Assembly (NCBI GenBank): GCA_023380915.1
Contig: JAMCSM010000147.1
Coordinates: 1-12,047, forward strand
DNA length: 12,047 nucleotides
Reading direction: 5' to 3'
Source of the DNA: Actinomycetota bacterium
GTDB lineage: Bacteria; Actinomycetota; Humimicrobiia; Humimicrobiales; Humimicrobiaceae
Position 1 is the stretch's first letter, and each line of letters starts with the position of its first letter. The notes under the pieces are model-generated. The model worked only from the letters and a program-made list of their open reading frames with translations, was not told the origin of the DNA and ran no database searches. Shown piece after piece: positions 6,396-12,047 of this stretch. The position numbers and the translations under genes were made by a program.

Positions 6396-6797
6396 TTATG
6401 AATTCTTTTTATCTTCAACCTTTCTGATGAAATCATCCCAGTAAATTATATATCTGGTATGGGTTCCTTCTCCGATTTTCTCCTTTTCATCATAAGCTTC
6501 TACTTTGAATTTCAATTTAAGCCCGTCTATTTCCAGAAGCTCTGATTTTGCAACAACTTCCATCCCCACAGGCGTAGCAGCAATATGTTTTATTTCAACT
6601 TTGGTTCCGACTGTTGCGTATCCCTTTGGCAGGCAGCTATCAACTGCATTAATTGAAGCTTTCTCCATAAGTCCAATCATGGCTGGTGTTGCAAATACAC
6701 TGACAGATCCACTGCCGTATTTGATAGCAGTATTCTCATAAATGACTTTTGCCCTGGCTTCACCAAGCATTCCTATTTTTAAGTTAAAATCATTCAT
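6396..6797 (-). CDS. FlK-like hotdog-fold thioesterase family protein
   Basis: A 133-residue single hotdog domain of the predicted thioesterase group that includes fluoroacetyl-CoA thioesterase FlK (COG5496). It should hydrolyse a small acyl-CoA in the cytoplasm, although housekeeping members have broad or unknown substrates. The catalytic pattern is visible: VFATPAMIGLMEKA with Thr37 and Glu45, KHIAATPVGMEV with His71, and GTHTRYII with His113 and Arg115. These correspond to the Thr-Glu-His set and the conserved GxHxR strand of FlK. ATG 6797 is preceded by AAGAAGGG. Its 3' end converges with the PlsY-like gene 51 bases away and no convincing terminator lies between. It sits 90 bases downstream of the GltB3-type gene and probably has its own transcript because a hairpin separates them. 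Confidence 0.85.
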   Translation of the reverse strand: MNDFNLKIGMLGEARAKVIYENTAIKYGSGSVSVFATPAMIGLMEKASINAVDSCLPKGYATVGTKVEIKHIAATPVGMEVVAKSELLEIDGLKLKFKVEAYDEKEKIGEGTHTRYIIYWDDFIRKVEDKKNS

Positions 6798-6833
6798 ATT
6801 TAGCCCTTCTTCTGCTTAAATAATTAAAATAAT

Positions 6834-6872
6834 AAGATTAAAAAATAGTAAAACATAGGTGATTTTAATCTT
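6834..6872 (-). terminator. Possible terminator after the oxidoreductase-gltB3 unit
   Basis: AAGATTAAAA (6834-6843) and its exact reverse complement TTTTAATCTT (6863-6872) form a 10-bp stem with a 19-base loop, 15 bases after the stop of the GltB3-type gene. The stem has only two G/C pairs and T-rich DNA follows on both strands, so it could act in either direction but would be weak. Confidence 0.35.
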
Positions 6873-6887
6873 TTTATTTTATATTGT

Positions 6888-7718
6888 CTAATAAGCATAG
6901 AGCTTACCATATGGGCGATGGGAGTGAGGTGTCAGTTTTATAAATTCCCCTAAATCAACATTGCTGATTTCGCTATTGCTGAATTTAAAATATTCGCAAA
7001 ATTTTAAAATATATCTCTTTAAAATTTCCCTGTCTGCAGTGTTAATTGATGACTTATTGACTTCCCTTCCAAGCTTATAATCTTCCACTGCTCCTCTTAT
7101 GTAGATCGTTCCGCCATGCATTCCTGTTCCAACGTAATCACCGACTATGGACTGACGGGCGTTAATTTGATTATTCTTATTGTTTGCTTCATTCATGCCC
7201 AGAACTATTATGATTCCGCCAGCCATATATTCTCCAAGAAAGTTCCCGGTTTTTCCTCCAATGATTATTGCAGGCACTTTCTCGAGGTAAGATTTCATGT
7301 GAATTCCGCTCCTGTAACCTACGTTTCCTTTAATATAAATCTGGCCGCCCCTCATTGAATACCCTAATATGTCACCGCAATCGCCGTGTATTATTATCTC
7401 ACCGGAATTCATTGTATTGCCAACGCCATCCTGACAATTTCCAAAAATCTCAATTTCAGGTCCATCCATAAATGCAGCAAGATCATTGCCTGGAGTACCG
7501 CAAATTTTAATTTTAACTTTTGCCTTAATTCCATCCCCGATATATCGCTGACCAAGTATATTTTTTAACTCAATGATTGGAATTTGGCTGCTGCATCCAT
7601 CGCCGGCAAGAAATTCTCTTACTTTTAAGTTTAATTCTCTGTAATTTAATCCGTTCGAATCTATCGTAAGGATCTTAGTATTGGGCAAACTTTTATATGA
7701 AGTTTTAATCACAGCCAT
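6888..7718 (-). CDS. Stand-alone glutamate synthase GXGXG domain (GltB3-like)
   Basis: A 276-residue protein matching the GXGXG right-handed beta-helix domain (PF01493), the third domain of the glutamate synthase large subunit and also found in formylmethanofuran dehydrogenase subunit C. Glycine-rich coils repeat from about residue 70 to 215: GTPGNDLAAFMDGPEIEI, GNTMNSGEIIIHGDCGD, LGYSMRGGQIYIKGNVG, MAGGIIIVLG and GTGMHGGTIYIRGAVEDYKLG. In archaeal-type split glutamate synthases this domain is a separate subunit working with a glutaminase and an FMN synthase subunit; neither is present here. ATG 7718 lies two bases after the upstream stop and its SD (GAGGTG) overlaps the end of the oxidoreductase gene, so the two are translationally coupled. 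The partner genes expected further upstream appear to have been lost at the 9.0-9.4 kb scar. Confidence 0.88.
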   Translation of the reverse strand: MAVIKTSYKSLPNTKILTIDSNGLNYRELNLKVREFLAGDGCSSQIPIIELKNILGQRYIGDGIKAKVKIKICGTPGNDLAAFMDGPEIEIFGNCQDGVGNTMNSGEIIIHGDCGDILGYSMRGGQIYIKGNVGYRSGIHMKSYLEKVPAIIIGGKTGNFLGEYMAGGIIIVLGMNEANNKNNQINARQSIVGDYVGTGMHGGTIYIRGAVEDYKLGREVNKSSINTADREILKRYILKFCEYFKFSNSEISNVDLGEFIKLTPHSHRPYGKLYAY

Positions 7719-7720
7719 TT

Positions 7721-9007
7721 TTACACCTCGATTCCTTCACCTGTCACCAGATGTTTCCTGTAGTCAGCAGGCAACTGTATTATTCCGAAGTCTTCCCTGG
7801 CAATATTTACGGCAACACTGGAAATATCAATTTCATTGCTTATGAGTCCGGAATAAATTCCGGCCCTTTCTATGTTGCCAACAAGAATAATCCCCACAAT
7901 CTTGTCATCTTTTATCGTGACTTTCCTGTAAATGCCTCTCTCAGGATTAAACTGGCTAAAAACTTTTACACCTTCATTTTCTTTATCATCAAGGTTGTTG
8001 AGTCCTACAGATATCGACGGAATTCCAAGAATTTCAATAGAATTCATAAAAAATCCTCCCTGGTATTTTACTTTCTCTCCCGACATGTTCATTCCGGCAA
8101 TTCCACCCTGTCTTATTGCAAGCGGCCATATTGCAATGTTTTTTTGCTCATTTGAAAGCCTGTCAAGGCTGATGGCAACATCTCCGGCAGCGTAAATATT
8201 ATCAATTGAAGTTTTTAAATAATCATCCACCATGATTCCATTATTTAACTTTATTGATTGATTTTGGATAAATTCAACATTAGGCTTTACACCAATAGCC
8301 ATCACAAGAAGATTAGTCTCAAGTTTTTTTCCGTTTTTCATTACTATGCCTGAAAGCTTGGCCCCCGTAACAATAATTTCATCAACGGTAGTATTTGTAA
8401 AAATACTGCCACCATTTTCTACAATCCTGTTTTCAATTATTTCAGAAGCATTCTTATCAAAGGAAGCAGCAAGCACCCTGTCCGAAAGCTCTATGATGCT
8501 AATCTGCAGCCCTAACTCCAGCATGGCTTCTGCGGTCTTAAGGCCTATCAAACCTCCTCCGAGGATACTGGAGGATTTTAAATTGTTTTCCTCAATATAT
8601 TTTTTTAGTTTTATGGCATCTTCAAGAGTAGTAAGAGTAAAAACACCCTCGATGTCAGAATAATTTTCTCCTGTCAGCAGCCTCTGTCCTTTCAAATTAT
8701 GGCCTTTTCTTACTACCCTCTTACCTCCTGCAACCAGTTTATTCTGGCCAACCAGTTTATTCTGGTCTTCGACTACCCGTATTTTAGGGATTATGGGCTT
8801 TCCGCCGCTGGAAATTAAAAGTTTTCTATAACTTATCTGATTACCATCAGATAAGCCTGCAAGCATTCTCTTTTCATCCAGACAGTCAACTCTTGAACCT
8901 AAAATAAGCTTAAAATTATTATCCTTATAAAAGCTTTCGCTCTTGAAATAAATCTTTTCCAGACTCACTTTGCCTGCAAGGTAATATGTGATAAGTGGTT
9001 TATGCAT
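7721..9007 (-). CDS. FAD/NAD-dependent oxidoreductase, N-terminally truncated
   Basis: A pyridine-nucleotide-disulphide-type oxidoreductase of 428 residues. The NAD-binding motif GGGLIG (150-155) sits in SSILGGGLIGLKTAEAMLELG, and the second FAD motif IYAAGDVA is at 271-278. The usual beginning (about 35-40 residues with the GxGxxG FAD loop) is absent: the reading frame opens at what is normally the internal segment PLITYYLAGKVSLEKIYF. Upstream, the same frame meets TAA about 17 codons earlier, and the other two frames show no FAD motif. No SD suits ATG 9007. Residues about 78-117 are a basic insertion containing QNKLVGQNKLVA, where relatives go directly from KPIIP to GVFTL. Without the FAD loop the product is probably inactive, so this is best regarded as a broken gene. 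In intact form it would have fed electrons to a split glutamate synthase with the coupled GltB3-type protein. Confidence 0.8.
   Translation of the reverse strand: MHKPLITYYLAGKVSLEKIYFKSESFYKDNNFKLILGSRVDCLDEKRMLAGLSDGNQISYRKLLISSGGKPIIPKIRVVEDQNKLVGQNKLVAGGKRVVRKGHNLKGQRLLTGENYSDIEGVFTLTTLEDAIKLKKYIEENNLKSSSILGGGLIGLKTAEAMLELGLQISIIELSDRVLAASFDKNASEIIENRIVENGGSIFTNTTVDEIIVTGAKLSGIVMKNGKKLETNLLVMAIGVKPNVEFIQNQSIKLNNGIMVDDYLKTSIDNIYAAGDVAISLDRLSNEQKNIAIWPLAIRQGGIAGMNMSGEKVKYQGGFFMNSIEILGIPSISVGLNNLDDKENEGVKVFSQFNPERGIYRKVTIKDDKIVGIILVGNIERAGIYSGLISNEIDISSVAVNIAREDFGIIQLPADYRKHLVTGEGIEV
8732..8765 (-). repeat. 18-bp tandem duplication within the oxidoreductase
   Basis: AACCAGTTTATTCTGG (plus strand) occurs at 8732-8747 and again at 8750-8765, a period of 18 bases. 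It encodes the doubled hexapeptide QNKLVG/QNKLVA in the unusual basic insertion. The frame is kept. It looks like recent slippage or relaxed selection. Confidence 0.8.
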
Positions 9008-9235
9008 AAGAATTTGCTTTTGGATCCCCTGGGTATAAATAAGATTATTACCATGGTATTTACCCCAGTTAATAATGCATTTGCCAAAAAGGATGAATTA
9101 AAATAAAAAAACGGTTATTCTGGATAAAAATTAAGCAGAATCATTTTTAGGTAATACATTTATGTGAAATTTATGATTATACCAGTCTGTTTCAGGCAAG
9201 GCTTTATATTAGAAATTAGAAATTTAATATTTTTT
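9008..9235. other. Non-coding scar region left of the transposase fragment
   Basis: No ORF with recognisable content is seen on either strand. The stretch is AT-rich with an imperfect hairpin near its left end (9029-9068). It should hold the start of the oxidoreductase gene, but the FAD-binding N-terminus is not present in any frame. It may be the outer part of the decayed mobile element whose transposase tail lies at 9236-9376. Confidence 0.5.
9029..9068. repeat. Imperfect hairpin just upstream of the truncated oxidoreductase
   Basis: CTGGG (9029-9033) pairs with CCCAG (9064-9068) and TAAATA (9036-9041) with TATTTA (9057-9062), separated by a TA versus C internal bulge. The loop contains CCATGG. 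It could be an element end of the hairpin type found at IS91-family termini, or a chance structure. Confidence 0.4.
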
Positions 9236-9376
9236 CTAAAAGTCTGTATATTCACAATCTATATAATCATTTTGTGCATAATCATCAAATGAGTCTGCAA
9301 CTGATAGTCTTTTAGGTGGAGGTCTGTCTCTTTTAAACTCATATATGCCAAGATAGTCAAGTATTTTCTTTATCAC
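9236..9376 (-). pseudogene. C-terminal remnant of an IS91-type transposase
   Basis: On the minus strand 46 codons beginning VIKKILDYLGIYEFKRDRPP and ending DYIDCEYTDF then TAG resemble the tail of Y2/IS91-family (PF04986) transposases, where a pattern like VIxKILxHLG...RPPP follows the last catalytic and zinc-binding regions. Upstream of Val (9376) the frame runs open but is antisense to the acetyltransferase gene and has no transposase character, so the N-terminal roughly 300 residues are missing. It is a broken leftover. The assignment rests on remembered motif resemblance of a short tail and should be held loosely, although the abrupt change of content at about 9377 is clear. Confidence 0.5.
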
Positions 9377-9380
9377 TTTA

Positions 9381-9737
9381 ACCGAGATGAAAACATCAGT
9401 TATGCTCGGTGAAAGTAAAGCCGGGCATTTTGCATACATAGGTGACAGTATCCTGGGCAAGGTAAACCTGGGGGCAGGCACAAAACTTGCAAACTTAAAA
9501 ATAATGGAATCAAAAATAGTTGTAAATATTGCCGGTAAGAAATATGAAACCGGTCTGCGCAAGTTTGGTGCAATTTGTGCAGACGGTGTGGAAACCGGAT
9601 GCAACAGTGTCACTACTCCCGGCAGTCTCCTTGGCAGGAACGTGCTTCTTTACCCCAATGCAACCGGAAGAGGATACTACCCGCCAAACACAATTATTAA
9701 GTTGAAGCAGAATCAAGAAACCGAAGACAGGAAATAA
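9381..9737 (+). pseudogene. C-terminal beta-helix fragment of a GlmU-like nucleotidyltransferase/acetyltransferase
   Basis: About 118 codons (ATG at 9387 possible) match the end of bifunctional sugar-1-phosphate nucleotidyltransferase/acetyltransferases: TEMKTSVMLGESKAGHFAYIGDSILGKVNLGAGTKLANLK, then LRKFGAICADGVETGCNSVTTPGSLLGRNVLLYP and RGYYPPNTIIK. These hexapeptide repeats form the left-handed beta-helix that acetylates glucosamine 1-phosphate in GlmU-type enzymes. The whole nucleotidyltransferase domain and the first helix turns (about 250-300 residues) are missing. The frame is closed upstream by TAG about eleven codons before ATG 9387, and no SD precedes either ATG 9387 or 9402. The stop is three bases before the start of the phosphoglucosamine mutase gene, so the original operon was acetyltransferase then mutase. 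The fragment is unlikely to be functional; an active stand-alone copy would be unusual. Confidence 0.78.
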
Positions 9738-9740
9738 AAT

Positions 9741-11090
9741 ATGGAAAAATTATTAGGAACAGATGGAGTAAGAGGAATAGCGAACAAATATCCGATGACA
9801 TCCGGGATGGCGATGCAAATCGGACAGGCAGTAGCCTACATATTAAAAAAAGAGGGGCATCGGCCAAGAATAGTTATCGGAAAAGATACCAGACTTTCAG
9901 GATATATGCTTGAGAACGCCCTGGTTGCAGGTATAACTTCAATGGGAGCGGATGCAGTAATTATAGGACCGATCCCAACTCCAGGAATTGCATTCTTAAC
10001 AACAAACCTGGACGCGGATGCGGGAATAATGATTTCTGCCTCCCATAATCCGTTTGAAGACAATGGCATCAAGATATTTTCAAAAACAGGGTTTAAGCTG
10101 ACAGATGAACAGGAGCTTCAGATTGAAGAACTCATATTTTCAAAAAAGATTTCTGAAAAACTCGCTCCCCCGGAAGAGCTTGGAAGAGCTTCCCGGGAGG
10201 ATAATGCTCTTGGCCGCTATATAGTATTTTTGAAACAAACATTTCCCCGAAACCTTAACCTGGAAAGTATGAAAATCGTCCTTGATTGTGCGAACGGTGC
10301 TACCTATAAAGTTGCACCTTTATTATTTAAGGAAATGAGAGCAAATGTTACCAGCCTGAATGTAAATCCCGATGGGATGAATATAAACTTAAATTGCGGA
10401 GCACTTCATCCTGAGGCCCTAGCAAAAAAAGTACTGGAAACAAAAGCAGATATTGGCCTGGCTTTCGACGGTGATGGTGACAGACTTATCGTTGTTGATG
10501 AGAAGGGAACCATTGTGAGCGGTGACCAGATATTGGTAATCTGTACCAAAAATCTAAAGACAGAGAACAGGCTGAAAAATAATATCCTTATTACAACAGT
10601 TATGAGTAATATTGGGCTTTCTATAGCACTTAAAAAAATGGGGATAGAACATGTAAAATCCAGGATCGGGGACAGATATGTGCTTGAAGAAATGCAAAAA
10701 AAAGATGCAATAATAGGTAGAGAGGATTCGGGGCATATAATTTTTCTGGATCACCATACAAATGGTGATGGCATATTATCCGCACTGCAGCTTCTGGCAG
10801 TCATAAAAAAGGAAAACAAGCCAGTTTCAGAACTTTCGAAAGTAATGGAAGTCTTCCCTCAGGTTTTAATAAATGTCAATGTTAAAAGCCAACCCCCGCT
10901 CGAGGAACAGCCTGAAATTATAAATGCAATAAAGGGAGTGGAAAAAGAGCTTGGAGATAAGGGCCGGGTACTTGTCCGGTATTCCGGCACCCAGTCCTTG
11001 TGCCGTGTAATGGTGGAAGGTCCGACTCAGAAAGAAACAGAAAAATTTGCCGAAAAAATAGCTGAAGTCATAAAAAAGAAACTGAGCTGA
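9741..11090 (+). CDS. glmM: Phosphoglucosamine mutase (alpha-D-phosphohexomutase family)
   Basis: This enzyme interconverts glucosamine 6-phosphate and glucosamine 1-phosphate, supplying UDP-GlcNAc for peptidoglycan and lipopolysaccharide-type polymers in the cytoplasm. All four phosphohexomutase landmarks are intact in 449 residues, normal for GlmM: GTDGVRG (6-12), the phosphoserine loop ISASHNP with Ser101 (98-104), the metal loop DGDGDR (243-248), the sugar-binding loop EDSGH (328-332), and the phosphate-binding loop RYSGT (413-417, with Tyr where Pro is common). ATG 9741 follows AGGAAA located in the end of the upstream fragment. Linkage with a GlmU-like gene supports GlmM rather than phosphomannomutase. 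The upstream gene is broken, so the native promoter may be lost; expression may depend on DNA inside the scar. A phosphomannomutase role is the main alternative. Confidence 0.9.
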   Translation: MEKLLGTDGVRGIANKYPMTSGMAMQIGQAVAYILKKEGHRPRIVIGKDTRLSGYMLENALVAGITSMGADAVIIGPIPTPGIAFLTTNLDADAGIMISASHNPFEDNGIKIFSKTGFKLTDEQELQIEELIFSKKISEKLAPPEELGRASREDNALGRYIVFLKQTFPRNLNLESMKIVLDCANGATYKVAPLLFKEMRANVTSLNVNPDGMNINLNCGALHPEALAKKVLETKADIGLAFDGDGDRLIVVDEKGTIVSGDQILVICTKNLKTENRLKNNILITTVMSNIGLSIALKKMGIEHVKSRIGDRYVLEEMQKKDAIIGREDSGHIIFLDHHTNGDGILSALQLLAVIKKENKPVSELSKVMEVFPQVLINVNVKSQPPLEEQPEIINAIKGVEKELGDKGRVLVRYSGTQSLCRVMVEGPTQKETEKFAEKIAEVIKKKLS

Positions 11091-11180
11091 ATACAAATAG
11101 CTATTTTTATTCTTAATATTATTTACTTCTTTTATTGTTCTAATTATATTTAAAAATAATAAAATAAAGGCTCGTCAGCT

Positions 11181-11230
11181 GGCACTAACTTAGTTTATTA
11201 GTGTCCAAATGATAGGGTTCATATCAACCC
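11181..11230. repeat. Two small hairpins between convergent genes
   Basis: CACTAA (11183-11188) pairs with TTAGTG (11198-11203), extended by GG/CC across a one-base bulge. A second hairpin follows: GGGTT (11215-11219), a 6-base loop and AACCC (11226-11230). They lie between the ends of the mutase gene and the epimerase-like gene, in DNA of higher GC than its flanks. No U-run follows, so a terminator role is weak; a mobile-element end is another option. Confidence 0.35.
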
Positions 11231-11253
11231 ACACCATTGATTTGTATATTAAT

Positions 11254-11856
11254 TTACTCAAATAAAGATGACCCAAAAATTAAAATATCGGTGCCATTCT
11301 CAATGGCTAAGTATTCTGTTTTGCTATCGATCCCACCATCAACAGAAACTGTAATTTCAAGATCATTTTCTTCTATAATTCTTTTTATATTTTTTATTTT
11401 TTTAAGAGATTTTTCATTAAATTTTTGATTACCAAACCCTGGATATACACTCATCACAACAATATTATCAATTAAACTCATATATCTTTTAATAACGTCA
11501 ATTTCCAATTCAGGGTCTATGGCTACAGAAGCTAAAGCATTTTTAGTTCTTATATATCTTAATTCTCTTTCAAGATTGCAAGTTTGGGGATGAACAGTAA
11601 TGATTTGACATCCGGAATCTATAAACATATCGATATATTCTCCAGGATTTTCTATCTCTAGGTGTGCCTGGAAAGGAAGTTTTGTTAATTTTCTTAAGGA
11701 TTTTATTATGGTAGCATTAAAAGCAAAATTTTTTACAAAATGACCATCCATTATATCAAAATGAAACCCTGTAAAACCTCTTTGTTCAAGATCCCTAATA
11801 ATTTTTTTGTAATCTGATGCATCTGCTGATAATAAAGATGCATATTTTTTTACCAT
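11254..11856 (-). CDS. Ribulose-phosphate 3-epimerase family protein
   Basis: A 200-residue TIM-barrel protein of the ribulose-phosphate 3-epimerase family (PF00834), slightly shorter than the usual 215-230. The catalytic and metal set is visible: HFDIMDGHFVKNFAFN (His32, Asp34, Asp37), AHLEIENP (His65), VHPQTC, MSVYPGFGNQKF (135-146) and VDGGI (Asp173). Canonical RPE has VHLM and NPGFGGQ; here Met is replaced by Glu and NPG by YPG, suggesting a divergent, perhaps hexulose- or allulose-6-phosphate epimerase. ATG 11856 has only a modest SD (AGAG). It lies 32 bases after a BadF/NAGK-type kinase fragment on the same strand, so phosphorylation followed by epimerisation of an imported sugar is a plausible role. 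AT content matches the left transport operon, not the mutase gene beside it. Confidence 0.87.
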   Translation of the reverse strand: MVKKYASLLSADASDYKKIIRDLEQRGFTGFHFDIMDGHFVKNFAFNATIIKSLRKLTKLPFQAHLEIENPGEYIDMFIDSGCQIITVHPQTCNLERELRYIRTKNALASVAIDPELEIDVIKRYMSLIDNIVVMSVYPGFGNQKFNEKSLKKIKNIKRIIEENDLEITVSVDGGIDSKTEYLAIENGTDILIFGSSLFE

Positions 11857-11888
11857 CTTTAATCTCTATCTATTTATTTTTAATAAAA

Positions 11889-12047
11889 TCATAGATTTTC
11901 AGTTGCCAGTTTTATAGCACCTTCAACAGGCTTCTTCTCAAGATGAATAAAACTTATCTTTGGTAGTTTTTTAGATAGTATTTCAACAATAATATCTTTA
12001 AAATATTTCTTACATTTAAAAAGACCCCCGCTCAAGACCAAATCAAA
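11889..12047 (-). CDS. BadF/BadG/BcrA or N-acetylglucosamine-kinase family protein, C-terminal part
   Basis: The last 52 residues of a gene entering from the right edge, ending in TGA at 11891-11889. It reads FDLVLSGGLFKCKKYFKDII, then LPKISFIHLEKKPVEGAIKLA. The order of SGG-[VL]-F, a short linker, a proline-led strand and [EK]PVEGA[IL]xLA is the typical C-terminus of ASKHA-fold kinases of the BadF/NAGK family (PF01869), where SGG contacts nucleotide and PVxGA ends the fold. The N-terminal phosphate loops are outside the window, so the substrate (GlcNAc, another sugar, or an unrelated role) cannot be judged. It is in the same orientation and only 32 bases upstream of the epimerase-like gene. 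Confidence 0.75.
   Translation of the reverse strand, partial: FDLVLSGGLFKCKKYFKDIIVEILSKKLPKISFIHLEKKPVEGAIKLATENL

Noticed and set aside
7751..8663. Several plus-strand ORFs of 87-134 codons
   Set aside because: All are antisense to the oxidoreductase and show no motif.
9008..9120. Frameshift hiding the oxidoreductase N-terminus
   Set aside because: All three minus frames upstream of 9007 were read; none gives a GxGxxG FAD-binding start, so a simple frameshift does not explain the loss.
9236..9613. 125-codon minus ORF taken as one protein
   Set aside because: Only the last 46 codons look like protein-coding (transposase tail); the first part is antisense to the acetyltransferase beta-helix fragment.
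1..12047. CRISPR arrays, tRNA or rRNA genes, toxin-antitoxin pairs
   Set aside because: No regularly spaced repeats, no tRNA-like cloverleaf or rRNA signature, and no small paired ORFs with toxin motifs were seen.

Overview
The window looks like an AT-rich, probably anaerobic bacterium. Shine-Dalgarno (SD) sequences are strong (one is AAGGAGGTGA), TTG and GTG starts occur, sigma-70-type promoters are recognisable, and the substrate-binding lipoprotein carries a Thr/Ala/Glu spacer of the kind common in uncultured low-GC lineages. I cannot name the phylum from sequence alone. No rRNA, tRNA, CRISPR array or phage gene was seen.

Left region (1-4804, all on the minus strand, very AT-rich): a ribose/galactose-type ABC sugar-uptake operon read from right to left. 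A consensus promoter with overlapping TGTAA/TTACA palindromes (4740-4804) drives a uroporphyrinogen-decarboxylase-family gene (GTG start). After it come an RbsC-type permease, a 250-bp leader-like spacer, the substrate-binding lipoprotein, a strong hairpin, and an RbsA-type double ATPase that runs off the left edge. The spacer holds a 27-codon ORF with two SD sequences and a 12-bp long-range inverted repeat.

Middle region (about 4930-11090, visibly richer in GC, mixed strands): an AIM24-family protein and a PlsY-like acyltransferase on plus; then, on minus, a FlK-like hotdog thioesterase and a two-gene unit of an FAD/NAD oxidoreductase plus a stand-alone GXGXG domain of glutamate synthase (GltB3); then, on plus, a fragment of a sugar-1-phosphate nucleotidyltransferase/acetyltransferase followed by an intact phosphoglucosamine mutase. 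At 9008-9386 there is a scar. The oxidoreductase lacks its N-terminal FAD motif, the acetyltransferase lacks everything before its C-terminal beta-helix, and between them lies the C-terminal tail of what looks like an IS91-type transposase. A deletion or rearrangement next to a decayed mobile element is the simplest reading.

Right region (11091-12047, minus strand, AT-rich again): a ribulose-phosphate-3-epimerase-like gene preceded by the C-terminus of a BadF/N-acetylglucosamine-kinase-family protein that enters from the right edge. With the left operon these make a plausible sugar uptake, phosphorylation and epimerisation pathway, now split by the GC-richer block. The substrate cannot be deduced. 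I do not see a clear new defence or mobile system. The least ordinary items are the leader region at 2299-2478, the URO-D-family enzyme at the head of a sugar operon, and the 9.0-9.4 kb scar.
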